A stretch of DNA of 64,000 bases from Sphingobacterium psychroaquaticum (GCF_900177625.1 NZ_FXAU01000005.1:62001-126000), one strand, 5' to 3'. Shown: positions 26,501-34,447, numbered from the stretch's first letter. Numbers and translations are program-made. Notes: generated by a model not told the origin, from the letters alone.

Positions 26501-27229
26501 TTACTTTTCAGTTGTTTGATTTGCAGCCTCTTTTTTTGCTTGTACTTTGGCTTTTAACCAATCGCACCATGCATCCAGACCCTCTCCATTCAATGTGCTT
26601 ATTGTCATGACTTCTAAGTTTGGATTAACCTCCCAAGCATCTTTGGAAACGGCATCAACAGAGAATGGTACATACGGAAGAAGATCTGCTTTGGATACCA
26701 ACATCAGTTCACTGGTAAGAAACATCCGAGGGTATTTTTTCGGTTTATCATCGCCTTCTGTTGTAGCAAGTAGGGTTACACGATAATCTTCACCAAGATC
26801 GAATGCTGACGGACATAATAGGTTTCCTACATTTTCGATAAAGAGTAAGTCGGTACCTGTCAGATCGATATGGTCAAGCGCTTGTAGAATCATTTGTGCT
26901 TCGATATGGCACATGCCTCCTGTAACGATCTGTAAAGCATTGATTCCGACTTCACGCATGCGGACGGCGTCACGTTCTGTTTCTGGGTCTCCTACCAATA
27001 TAGAGATGTTAAGATCTTTCGCTAGTCGCTTGCCGGTTTCTTGCATCAATGTCGTTTTTCCCGAACCGGGAGATGAACATACGTTGATCACACAAACATC
27101 TTTCAATCTCGTACGGATGGCTTGCGCTACATAATCATTTGCTTTCAGAAGATGTAGAGTTGTGTTGTCGCACTGTACCGAGCCCACTCGGTTTCCGGCG
27201 CTTTTTGGGTTTGCTGGGTTAACTGACAT
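26501..27229 (-). CDS. hypB: Nickel-insertion GTPase HypB
   Basis: 242 residues. SIMIBI-class P-loop GTPase: Walker A SSPGSGKTTLM, metal-binding GGMCHIEAQM (Cys/His site), ENVGNLLCP, and the specificity motif SKADL. HypB supplies nickel to hydrogenase maturation in many bacteria and to urease in Helicobacter. No N-terminal His-rich or CxxCGC stretch is seen. Its start overlaps hypA by 11 bp. No hydrogenase genes lie in the window, so urease is the probable client. Confidence 0.93.
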   Translation of the reverse strand: MSVNPANPKSAGNRVGSVQCDNTTLHLLKANDYVAQAIRTRLKDVCVINVCSSPGSGKTTLMQETGKRLAKDLNISILVGDPETERDAVRMREVGINALQIVTGGMCHIEAQMILQALDHIDLTGTDLLFIENVGNLLCPSAFDLGEDYRVTLLATTEGDDKPKKYPRMFLTSELMLVSKADLLPYVPFSVDAVSKDAWEVNPNLEVMTISTLNGEGLDAWCDWLKAKVQAKKEAANQTTEK

Positions 27230-27569
27230 GTTGTTTAAAGATTACTTTTGAAATAAATAATTCATTGCCCTGCACAATTTGGGTGGAGGGCTGCCCGCAA
27301 GGGCATACAAAACGATGGTATTGAACATTGAAGTCTTTTTGACAGTGGTCGCAGTGTGCGATAATGTCGTTTACAATTACTTCTAGCTCCATATCCCTAT
27401 ATTGCCGATTATCAGCAATAAAGGCATCAAATGCGTTTTGTATCAGTACAGGTTGCACATTGGATAATAAACCTGCTGTTACCTGAATTTTTTGAATATC
27501 GTCGATCTTGGTGGCATAATGAGCCGACAAGGTGTCGAAAATATCCTTCACTATACTAAGTTCATGCAT
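27219..27569 (-). CDS. hypA: Nickel metallochaperone HypA
   Basis: 116 residues. The N-terminal MHE motif supplies the nickel site (Met1-His2-Glu3). The zinc site is CDHC ... CPCG, slightly shorter at the second pair than the usual CPxCG. HypA acts with HypB in nickel transfer. It overlaps hypB by 11 bp and is the second gene of the distal operon. Length normal. Confidence 0.92.
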   Translation of the reverse strand: MHELSIVKDIFDTLSAHYATKIDDIQKIQVTAGLLSNVQPVLIQNAFDAFIADNRQYRDMELEVIVNDIIAHCDHCQKDFNVQYHRFVCPCGQPSTQIVQGNELFISKVIFKQHVS

Positions 27570-27784
27570 AGTATAAATACGTAAATATTAAGTGTTTGAT
27601 TCTGTTCTGGAACGGCCTTTATGACTGTTCCAATACGACTGTGAGAAGGTCTAAATGGCCCTTTATTGCCCTTTCGAGCGACGTAAAAGACTTCTTTTAC
27701 GCGTTCGCTTTGATACGAAAGAACATATATGGCATGGTGAACCGAGTAATACTTTGATGTACGTTCATCAAAGAATGGTTCTCT
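27570..27784. other. hypA leader with two hairpins
   Basis: 215 bp between the 134-residue gene and hypA, no ORF. CGTAAAAGA (27682-27690) pairs with TCTTTTACG (27693-27701), and CTTTGATG (27752-27759) pairs with CATCAAAG (27766-27773) around six bases. The second hairpin lies 12 bp from the 134-residue gene's stop and could be a partial terminator of that gene. Confidence 0.4.
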
Positions 27785-28189
27785 TTAGACCGTGTCTACG
27801 GATGGGATTTTTAATTGAAGGAATAACAAGTAGCGCGCAAGAGGAAAGACAGGCGGGCTTGCCATAGCATATCGCTCACGAGCAACAAACAAGGAAGAAC
27901 CATGGAGTGTTTTCCAAGAAAGCGAATGGAGGAGTTTATGTATGGTATAGTCTTGACTTTTAGTTAGTTCGCCGTCATTATCCCAAATAGGGCTTATCCA
28001 GCTTGCTTCGGCATGTTCAAAGCGGCGTGTCGTTTCTGCGTACTGTTGTTTGGCAACGGTAAGGTCATCTGTTAATACATGTAATTGACTAGCACATTTC
28101 CGTACTGATATCTTTGCGGCCGCTTTATTTGTGGGCGCTAAAAATAAGAAGATTACGAATGTTAATAGTCTTAACATGAGTGTATTCAT
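27785..28189 (-). CDS. Exported small protein, first gene of nickel-import operon
   Basis: 134 residues with a signal peptide (LLTFVIFLFLAPTNKAAA) followed by a helical, His/Arg-rich mature part (ASWISPIWDNDGELTKSQDYTI) and a hydrophobic end (ARYLLFLQLKIPSVDTV). No known family recognised. It is the first gene after the promoter at 28225-28269 and upstream of hypA. The tail (RYLL...LKIP) echoes the end of the 130-residue protein at 19613 (KYIL...IKIP), so the two may be distant relatives. A role in metal acquisition is suggested by position only. Confidence 0.55.
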   Translation of the reverse strand: MNTLMLRLLTFVIFLFLAPTNKAAAKISVRKCASQLHVLTDDLTVAKQQYAETTRRFEHAEASWISPIWDNDGELTKSQDYTIHKLLHSLSWKTLHGSSLFVARERYAMASPPVFPLARYLLFLQLKIPSVDTV

Positions 28190-28224
28190 TAGCCAATAAC
28201 CCTTTTTTCTAATAAAAGTGTTGA

Positions 28225-28269
28225 CAAAAGTAAGTTGATTTTACGGGGAAAAACTAGCACAAATCTTGA
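28225..28269 (-). promoter_or_regulatory. Nickel-import promoter with operator motif
   Basis: On the minus strand TCAAGATTTGTGC (28257-28269) is followed after exactly 24 nt by the -7 box TACTTTTG (28225-28232), 36 bp before the first gene. This is the same 13-mer and the same spacing as the urease promoter at 20037-20081; only a single copy is present here. Predicted site of a shared regulator. Confidence 0.65.
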
Positions 28270-28448
28270 ATTTTGTTTCACGAAACAGGAACAATTGGTG
28301 ATGCTGGTGTAGGTTTCGCTTATTATGAAAGTAGGATGACACAGTATAGACGTAAGTCGGTAAGTATTTTCACCGATTTGTTTCCCTTTTTCACCGAGAA
28401 TATTCCCAAACTGGTCTAATTGGCGTTTCCTACTGCGTGCTGCTGCCC

Positions 28449-28456
28449 TACCTTTG
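28449..28456 (+). promoter_or_regulatory. -7 box (TACCTTTG), first NTF2-like gene
   Basis: Matches TAnnTTTG, 48 bp before the ATG at 28505; conserved in the second unit at 29157-29164. Two TTCACCGA words just upstream are also conserved. Confidence 0.65.
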
Positions 28457-28504
28457 AGTCATCAAATAAGAAATATAAACGAAAACATTAAACATATTAA
28501 AACC

Positions 28505-28930
28505 ATGAAAAGAACAGTAACAACCATCGCAGCAGCATTCATTATGATCGCATCATTTAGCTCTTTCGCCGCAGAGAAAGCTAACCCGTTAAGAAATCTA
28601 GATTCAAAGAACATCGTGTTAAGCTACCTCGAAGCGACTACAGCAGGAAATGTAGTATTGAATAAACACCTCTTTGCAGAAGACTTTACATATAGTAATG
28701 TGGCCAATGGCGATAATTTTTCAAAGAAGCAGTACCGTGCCTTTTTGAAAGCGACTAAAGGGTTGAAATATGATTGTACAACAACTTATGAAATATTAGA
28801 TGAAGCCGGACAAACGTGCATGGCAAAAGCAACTATGAAGTTTGACAATTTTACTCGTGTGGACTACATCACCTTGAGCAAAAGCCAAGAGGGTTGGCAG
28901 GTAAGTAAAGTATTAACGACGTACCCATAA
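28505..28930 (+). CDS. Exported NTF2-like protein, copy 1
   Basis: 141 residues from the ATG at 28505 (upstream in-frame ATG rejected because the signal peptide begins here). Signal peptide MKRTVTTIAAAFIMIASFSSFA. The mature part has the cone-shaped NTF2/SnoaL pattern (NIVLSYLEATTAGN...LFAEDFTYSN ... ATMKFDNFTRVDYITLSKSQEGWQVSKVL). Such putative lumazine-binding or polyketide-cyclase-like proteins bind small ligands or catalyse varied reactions; no catalytic residues can be assigned. It has a second, diverged copy 708 bp downstream. Confidence 0.8.
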   Translation: MKRTVTTIAAAFIMIASFSSFAAEKANPLRNLDSKNIVLSYLEATTAGNVVLNKHLFAEDFTYSNVANGDNFSKKQYRAFLKATKGLKYDCTTTYEILDEAGQTCMAKATMKFDNFTRVDYITLSKSQEGWQVSKVLTTYP

Positions 28931-28952
28931 AAGAATATTTTGTTTCAATATT

Positions 28953-28983
28953 AGAGCCTGCAGCAATGTAGGCTCTTTTTTTG
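28953..28983 (+). terminator. Intrinsic terminator after copy 1
   Basis: AGAGCCT (28953-28959) pairs with AGGCTCT (28970-28976) and is followed by seven T. Confidence 0.85.
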
Positions 28984-29156
28984 TTGGCGCATTTCCAGAC
29001 AAATAGTACGCTTCTTCCCGCTGTTGTGGTATGTAAAAACAAAGGGAGAATGCCATCTCGATTATCGGTAAAAAAATTCACCGATTTGTTTCCCTTTTTC
29101 ACCGAGAATATCCCCAAACTGGTCTAATTGACGTTTCCTACACCGTGTTGTTGCCC

Positions 29157-29164
29157 TACCTTTG
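29157..29164 (+). promoter_or_regulatory. -7 box (TACCTTTG), second NTF2-like gene
   Basis: Same box and same distance (48 bp) to the ATG as in the first unit. Confidence 0.65.
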
Positions 29165-29212
29165 AGTTATCAAATAAGAAATATAAACGAAAACATTAAA
29201 CATATTAAAACC

Positions 29213-29638
29213 ATGAAAAGAACAGTAACAACCATCGCAGCAGCATTCATTATGATCGCATCATTTAGCTCTTTCGCCGCAGAGAAAGCTAATCCGTTGA
29301 AAAATTTGGATTCTAAAAACATCGTGTTAAGTTATGTGGCGGCAGCCACCTCTGGAAATACGACCTTGAATAAACACCTCTTTGCAGATGACTTTGCATA
29401 CAGCAACACCGCGAATGGCGACAACTTTTCAAAGAAGCAGTATAGCGCTTTTTTAAAAGCAACTAAAGGATTAAAGTACGATTGTAAAACAAGCTATGAG
29501 ATATTAGACGAAGCCGGACAAACGTGCATTGCGAAAACAACGATGAAATTTGACAACTTTACCCGTGTGGATTACATCACCTTGAGCAAAAGCCAGGATG
29601 GTTGGCAGGTAAGTAAGGTGTTAACGACCTACCCATAG
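29213..29638 (+). CDS. Exported NTF2-like protein, copy 2
   Basis: 141 residues, same signal peptide as copy 1 residue for residue. The mature domain differs at scattered positions (YVAAATSGNTTLNK against YLEATTAGNVVLNK; DDFAYSNTANG against EDFTYSNVANG). The conserved C-terminal half (FDNFTRVDYITLSKSQ-GWQVSKVLTTYP) is kept. It arose by tandem duplication including its promoter and terminator. Likely periplasmic. Function unknown beyond the NTF2-like fold. Confidence 0.8.
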   Translation: MKRTVTTIAAAFIMIASFSSFAAEKANPLKNLDSKNIVLSYVAAATSGNTTLNKHLFADDFAYSNTANGDNFSKKQYSAFLKATKGLKYDCKTSYEILDEAGQTCIAKTTMKFDNFTRVDYITLSKSQDGWQVSKVLTTYP

Positions 29639-29663
29639 AAACTGGGTATTTTGTTTCAATGTT

Positions 29664-29691
29664 AGAGCCCGCAGTAATGTGGGCTCTTTTT
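29664..29691 (+). terminator. Intrinsic terminator after copy 2
   Basis: AGAGCCC (29664-29670) pairs with GGGCTCT (29681-29687), then a T-run; compensatory change relative to copy 1 (CCT/AGG to CCC/GGG) supports a functional stem. Confidence 0.85.
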
Positions 29692-29703
29692 GTTGATGTA
29701 TGA

Positions 29704-29733
29704 CATACTATGGGTTTCGTCTCCCATAGTATG
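29704..29733. repeat. 11-bp perfect hairpin
   Basis: CATACTATGGG (29704-29714) pairs perfectly with CCCATAGTATG (29723-29733) around eight bases. Located between the convergent NTF2-like and MFS genes. No T-run; role unclear. Confidence 0.55.
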
Positions 29734-29820
29734 GAAGGCGCTGAAATCGGATAGATCCGTGCCCCGTTCGGAAAGACGTCGCATTTTATAGGATTTGTAA
29801 CCCTTTAGTGTGTTGCCTTG

Positions 29821-30996
29821 TTACGACTTAAAAATGGATAACCGACTTGTCATAAAGAACATCAGTAGTCCAAAGAGTGCAAATACACCAAAGGAATAAC
29901 GTAAGCTAAAGATTTCAGCAATGTACCCGATAAGTGGAGGGCCGATCAAGAAGCCTAAATAGCTGACACTTGAAACCATCGCTAATGCTATTCCTGAAGA
30001 TACGGTTGGGTGCTTTCCTGCAATAGAATAGACCGTTGGTACGTTACAGGCTACGCCTAGCCCGACGAGCATAAAAGCAAGCACGCAGACCCAAAGGGAA
30101 GGAAAGGCTACGGAAAGCATCATGCCAATAAACATCAAGATGCCGCTCCCTTGTAATATACGTTGGCGACCATAGCGCGCGATAATAAAATCTCCTAAAA
30201 AGCGTCCTGTCGCCATCATCACCATAAAGGAAGCATAACCGAGGATAACTAAATTTTCTGGAGCCTGTACAATATCGTGGAAGTATACACCGCTCCAGTC
30301 GAACATTGCTCCTTCTGTCGCCATGCTGCAAAAACCGACTACGCCTAGACTAATTAGAATTTTGTCCATTTTTAATCCAAATGATTTTTTTTCTGCCTTC
30401 GCAGGTTTAGTGGCGATCAAGAATTTACTGTTCACCAGGATATTTATAATCAGCAAGGCGAAAATAAAGATAAAGTGAGGAAGGGTGCTGATTCCAAGAT
30501 TCATGGTGGCCAGTCCGACGAGCGCTCCGGTGAATCCGGCAATACTCCACGCGCCATGGAAAGAAGACATAATGGATTTTCCAAAGAGCTCTTCGGTCAA
30601 TACTCCTTGTGTGTTCACCGCAATATTACACATGTTCCCGGTAATGCCAAACAGTAATAGAATAGCACCTAACTGCCAAGCATTAGTTGCAAAAGGGATG
30701 CTACAAAGGACAATACCATATAAGATGGCAGCAATAGGCATCACTTTATGGCTACCATATTTACTGACGAGCTTTCCCGAAAGGGCCATGGTCATTAACT
30801 GTCCAATAGGCAACATCAATAGGATGGTTCCCAGCTGGGCTTCAGTAAGCCCTAGGGTTGTTTTTATCTGGGGGATGCGGCTTGCCCATGAGGCAAAGGC
30901 GATACCTTGACCGAAATAAAAGAGGGAAACGGCGATGCGCACTCTGTTTTTGGATGGCGCTACAGGCGGAGCGTCGTTTAGTGTTGTTGTCGACAT
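29821..30996 (-). CDS. MFS transporter
   Basis: 391 residues, 12 hydrophobic segments. N-terminal signature SWASRIPQIKTTLGLTEAQLGTILLMLPIGQLMTM resembles the MFS group of YbjJ-like and related permeases. The cytoplasmic loop after helix 2 is GKLVSKYGSHKVMP. It is a secondary transporter of the inner membrane; the substrate is not evident. Monocistronic, with a -7 box just upstream. Confidence 0.9.
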   Translation of the reverse strand: MSTTTLNDAPPVAPSKNRVRIAVSLFYFGQGIAFASWASRIPQIKTTLGLTEAQLGTILLMLPIGQLMTMALSGKLVSKYGSHKVMPIAAILYGIVLCSIPFATNAWQLGAILLLFGITGNMCNIAVNTQGVLTEELFGKSIMSSFHGAWSIAGFTGALVGLATMNLGISTLPHFIFIFALLIINILVNSKFLIATKPAKAEKKSFGLKMDKILISLGVVGFCSMATEGAMFDWSGVYFHDIVQAPENLVILGYASFMVMMATGRFLGDFIIARYGRQRILQGSGILMFIGMMLSVAFPSLWVCVLAFMLVGLGVACNVPTVYSIAGKHPTVSSGIALAMVSSVSYLGFLIGPPLIGYIAEIFSLRYSFGVFALFGLLMFFMTSRLSIFKS

Positions 30997-31015
30997 GCTG
31001 GGGTATTTTCTGGTA

Positions 31016-31023
31016 CAAAACTA
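31016..31023 (-). promoter_or_regulatory. -7 box (TAGTTTTG) of the MFS gene
   Basis: TAnnTTTG consensus on the minus strand, 20 bp before the start codon. Confidence 0.6.
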
Positions 31024-31115
31024 CGTGATTTTTTTAGGAATCTATAGTCGGCCGGTCGAGATTAATTGAACATTTAATTTAACGTTAACGTAAATTTCTA
31101 TTAACTCCAAGATGC

Positions 31116-31123
31116 TATGTTTG
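31116..31123 (+). promoter_or_regulatory. -7 box (TATGTTTG) of the phosphoesterase gene
   Basis: TAnnTTTG consensus, 22 bp before the ATG at 31145. A 10-bp palindrome TTAACGTTAA lies just upstream at 31079-31088 in the -35/-45 zone and could bind a regulator. Confidence 0.6.
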
Positions 31124-31144
31124 CGGCAACATAATTTAAAGGAT

Positions 31145-32707
31145 ATGAAAAACTTATATTGGTCATTATTAGCCTGTCTCGTTACAGGAACAGCCGTTGG
31201 TCAGGAGGTCGCAAAAGGAACAATTTATGTGGATGAGAATGGGAATGGCCGTCGTGATAAAAAGGAGATCGGTTTAGCAGGCGTTAGTGTCAGTAATGGT
31301 CGCGATGTTGTGCAAACGGATAAAAATGGCCGATATGCACTGCAGGTAGAAAAGGACAATATTATTTTTGTCATTAAGCCTTCAGGTTATTCAATTCCCT
31401 TGGATGCAGACAATCAATCCAAGTTTTACTATATCCATAAACCGGAAGGCTCTCCTGCATTAAAGTATAAGGGGGTAGATGCGACGGGAAGTTTACCAAA
31501 GGAAATTGATTTTGCCGTTGTGCCAACCATGGAGTCAACTAAATTTGATGCTTTTGTTTTTGGAGACCCGCAGGCTTACACGGAAGAGGAGATGGCTTTC
31601 TTTAAAAAGGGTGTCGTGGATGAAGCGAAAAATAAAAAGGGGCCTTTGTTTGGCATTAGCTTAGGAGATCTTGTGGGGGATGATTTAACGTTACACCCGA
31701 GCTATAGAAAAACAATTGCACATATGGGGTTACCGTGGTACCATGTTATTGGAAATCATGATATGAATTTGGATGCCGTGCATGACTCTTTATCGGATGA
31801 AGGTTTTGAACGCGCTTTTGGTCCTGCAAATTATTCCTTTAATGTGGGGGATGCGCATTTTATTGTTTTAGATGATATTATCTATCCACATCCAACGAAG
31901 GGAAAGGGATATCAGGGCGGTTTTCGGAAAGATCAATTGGAGTTTGTGGCAAATGATTTGAAATTTGTTCCGACAAATAAACTGGTTGTTTTAGCGTTCC
32001 ATATTCCCTTGAATCCTGATAACGACGAGTCTTTTCGTAATGAAGATAGACAAGTTTTGTTTGATCTCTTAGCGGCCTATCCCAATACGTTGTCATTATC
32101 GGCGCATACGCACTTCCAGCAGCAAAATTTTTATACCGCTGCACATGGTTGGAAAGGGACAACTCCACACCATGAGTTTAATGTGGGTACAACTTCGGGG
32201 GATTGGTATTCTGGATTACCTAATGGAGACGGCGTGCCGACTTCGATGATGCGTGATGGAACACCGAAGGGATATGCGATACTTTCTATTGATGGCAATC
32301 GTTACACATTTGACTATAAGGTGGTTGGCGAAGATGAAGCTTATACGATCGGCGTTTTCGGCCCGGCGGTTGTAAAAGCAAAATATGCCGGTCGTTATCA
32401 TGTATACGCTAATTTTTTCTTGGGCTCTGCGGATGATAAGGTAACCTATAGGGTGAATAATGGTGCATGGAAGACAATGGAAAAGGTGGTTGGTGAAGAT
32501 CCTAATTATGTTCAAGCTTTATTGGCATATGATGGTGCGAAGACATTACAGCCAGGTAGAAGGCCTAGCGATGCCTCTTCTTCGGCACATTTATGGAAGC
32601 TTAAACTACCAAAGTTGAAAGCCGGGAAACATATGATTGAAATTGAGGCGATTGATATGTTTGGTAGAAAGCATGAAACGAAGAAGGAGATTGAAGTTGT
32701 TGAATAG
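31145..32707 (+). CDS. Calcineurin-like phosphoesterase with N- and C-terminal accessory domains
   Basis: 520 residues from the ATG at 31145, chosen because the signal peptide (LACLVTGTAVGQ) starts there. An N-terminal SdrD/Cna-B-like segment (YVDENGNGRRDKKEIGLAGVSV) precedes the metallophosphoesterase core: FGDPQ, SLGDLVGDD, GNHDMN, LAFHIPL and LSAHTHFQQQ supply the metal ligands. A C-terminal beta domain follows (GRYHVYANFFLG). Exported enzymes of this kind hydrolyse phosphate esters, possibly to scavenge phosphate. Substrate unknown. Followed by a strong terminator. Confidence 0.9.
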   Translation: MKNLYWSLLACLVTGTAVGQEVAKGTIYVDENGNGRRDKKEIGLAGVSVSNGRDVVQTDKNGRYALQVEKDNIIFVIKPSGYSIPLDADNQSKFYYIHKPEGSPALKYKGVDATGSLPKEIDFAVVPTMESTKFDAFVFGDPQAYTEEEMAFFKKGVVDEAKNKKGPLFGISLGDLVGDDLTLHPSYRKTIAHMGLPWYHVIGNHDMNLDAVHDSLSDEGFERAFGPANYSFNVGDAHFIVLDDIIYPHPTKGKGYQGGFRKDQLEFVANDLKFVPTNKLVVLAFHIPLNPDNDESFRNEDRQVLFDLLAAYPNTLSLSAHTHFQQQNFYTAAHGWKGTTPHHEFNVGTTSGDWYSGLPNGDGVPTSMMRDGTPKGYAILSIDGNRYTFDYKVVGEDEAYTIGVFGPAVVKAKYAGRYHVYANFFLGSADDKVTYRVNNGAWKTMEKVVGEDPNYVQALLAYDGAKTLQPGRRPSDASSSAHLWKLKLPKLKAGKHMIEIEAIDMFGRKHETKKEIEVVE

Positions 32708-32746
32708 TGCGGTTTTGATATAAAAGAGGCTGAAAGGACTGTGAGA

Positions 32747-32789
32747 ATAAGAAAAGCAAATAATTCTAAAAATTATTTGCTTTTCTTAT
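32747..32789. terminator. 19-bp perfect stem terminator
   Basis: A 19-base arm (32747-32765) pairs perfectly with 32771-32789 around a 5-nt loop. It ends the phosphoesterase unit and separates it from tRNA-Lys; arms have T-rich flanks on both sides, so it may act in both directions. Confidence 0.8.
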
Positions 32790-32817
32790 GATGGTACGTA
32801 CATTTGTTTATCAAAAA

Positions 32818-32890
32818 GACTTCGTAGCTCAGTTGGTAGAGCAACAGACTCTTAATCTGTGGGTCCTGAGTTCGAGCCTCAGCGGGGTCA
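32818..32890 (+). tRNA. tRNA-Lys (anticodon CTT), integration site of the conjugative element
   Basis: 73 nt. Acceptor GACTTCG pairs with CGGGGTC using wobbles. The anticodon arm ACAGA-CTCTTAA-TCTGT carries CTT. T-arm CTGAG-TTCGAGC-CTCAG is perfect. No CCA encoded. The recombinase gene of the element ends inside this tRNA on the other strand, marking the attachment site. Confidence 0.95.
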
Positions 32891-34424
32891 CATCTTGGGA
32901 CAAATCTAAAAACGATAGATTTGTCCCATTTTTTTCACCCTGTAACTTGCTGTTATTCTGATAAATAAGAGCAATCGCAGAATTTAGTCTCGGAGTTCGA
33001 TGTCGTGTTCCGTCAAATTCCAAAAAATCGGGAAACATCGAACTCACTATAAGCCTTTTTTCCTCAATATCGCCGTTTTCATACCGTCTATCAATGTTTG
33101 CAATCTTTTTTAAGGTGGAAGCTACTAAATCTTTGATTTCCGTTCCTACTACTGCCAAGTCGTTTAATCTTCTCTCCAAAACTTCAATCTTTCCTTTGGT
33201 CAATTTCTTTACTTCTTGAAAATCATCGTCTGCCATTTCTCCATCCGCATTCTTTAAAAGTGCATTTTGATAACGTTTGTTCAACGCATCAATCTCACCT
33301 ATGATATTTGTGCGTTCGGTATTTTGGGCTTTGGTCTTGTTATTGAAGTCTTTAATAAAGGCTTCGATAAAAACATCGACCATACCCTCTTTTGGCGACA
33401 TATACCGTAATTGTTTTAAGAAAGCCTCATTAGCAGGTTCAGCTTTAAACCTTGTTCCGCAAGCAGAACTACAATGATAGTAGTAATAATAATTGCCCAT
33501 CTTTCCCTTGGAGGCACTTCCAGTCAGCATACGCTCACATTTAGGGCATTTGAGAAACCCTCTAAGTGGCAAATTGTCCATAGCCACGATTTTAGGCTTT
33601 ACAATCTTCTTTCTCCCATCGAGAATATCCTGCACATCAGCAAAGGTCTTTTCGCTGATTAAAGGCTCGTGTTGTCCTTTGACAAAATATCCCTTTTCCT
33701 CTTTGTACGGAGGGATGAATATTTTGCCACAGTACAATGGGTTTCGCATGGCTACCCAAAAATTGTTCTTACTGAATCGACCCTTTCCATCTGCTTTCTC
33801 CCGAACCATTTTCCATATCTGTTCCGTATTGAAGTTATTGGAAACGATTTGTTCAAATGCCCATTTCAAAAGGGGGGCTTCAAAGTCATGCTGGGCAATG
33901 AATTTCTTTTTGCCCTCTGTTATCTTGTTGACATATCCCAATGGAGCAGTACCCATATACCGCCCCTCCTTTTTCGCCCTGCGCATTCCGTGAAAAACGT
34001 TCAATGCACGTCTGTCGTTTTCCACTTCCGGCGATGCGAGATAGAACGCAAGCATGATTTTGTTTTCGGGGATGGTAAGGTCTAAGGGCTGTTCTATTGC
34101 CATAGGCTCAACACCGAATGCCCTCAACTGGTTAATCATTTGATAGGCATCCCCTGCGTTTCTACTAAACCTATCCCATTTGGTGAATAGGATTATTGAC
34201 CCTGATTTGTTGTTCTTTATCTTACGTAGGTTGGATAAATATTTCTGCCACTCTGGACGTTTGAAAGATTTTGCCGAATGGTCTTCTATGTACACATCCC
34301 TAATCTGAATGCCTTTTATTTCACAATATTTTCTTAGCCGTTCCTCTTGGTCACGTTGCGAATACCCTTTGTCCGCCTGCTCGTCTGTCGATACACGTAC
34401 GTATAAATCTGCCTTTCTCATCAC
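32829..34424 (-). CDS. Large serine recombinase (integrase of the element)
   Basis: 531 residues. The N-terminal resolvase domain has the catalytic Ser in YVRVSTDEQ and the Arg/Asp pair in KWDRFSRNAGD. A recombinase domain (YMGTAPLGYVNK) is followed by a zinc ribbon (CPKC...YYHCSSACGTRF) and a coiled-coil tail. It catalyses integration and excision at tRNA-Lys. The last ~21 residues (62 bases before the stop) are read antisense from the tRNA itself, so the C-terminus depends on the insertion site. Start ATG at 34424; an ATG one codon later is also possible. Confidence 0.92.
   Translation of the reverse strand: MMRKADLYVRVSTDEQADKGYSQRDQEERLRKYCEIKGIQIRDVYIEDHSAKSFKRPEWQKYLSNLRKIKNNKSGSIILFTKWDRFSRNAGDAYQMINQLRAFGVEPMAIEQPLDLTIPENKIMLAFYLASPEVENDRRALNVFHGMRRAKKEGRYMGTAPLGYVNKITEGKKKFIAQHDFEAPLLKWAFEQIVSNNFNTEQIWKMVREKADGKGRFSKNNFWVAMRNPLYCGKIFIPPYKEEKGYFVKGQHEPLISEKTFADVQDILDGRKKIVKPKIVAMDNLPLRGFLKCPKCERMLTGSASKGKMGNYYYYYHCSSACGTRFKAEPANEAFLKQLRYMSPKEGMVDVFIEAFIKDFNNKTKAQNTERTNIIGEIDALNKRYQNALLKNADGEMADDDFQEVKKLTKGKIEVLERRLNDLAVVGTEIKDLVASTLKKIANIDRRYENGDIEEKRLIVSSMFPDFLEFDGTRHRTPRLNSAIALIYQNNSKLQGEKNGTNLSFLDLSQDVTPLRLELRTHRLRVCCSTN
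32897..32935 (+). terminator. Terminator of tRNA-Lys, inside recombinase coding sequence
   Basis: GGGACAAATCTA (32897-32908) pairs with TAGATTTGTCCC (32916-32927), followed by A and a T-run (32929-32935). It lies 6 bp past the tRNA end and overlaps the antisense recombinase gene, so it is contributed by the element end. Confidence 0.75.
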
Positions 34425-34447
34425 AACAGTTTTCCTTGTTCATTAGA

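Larger units (their letters stand above)
28358..29691 (+). repeat. Tandem duplication with 708-bp period
   Basis: Two units, 28358-28983 and 29066-29691, each with a promoter region, a small exported protein and a terminator. The leader and the DNA for the first ~30 residues are nearly identical, while the mature proteins and terminators have diverged. Confidence 0.85.

Noticed and set aside
27570..27784. CRISPR-like or riboswitch reading of hypA leader repeats
   Set aside because: Only two unrelated hairpins, no spacers and no known nickel riboswitch (NiCo) signature.
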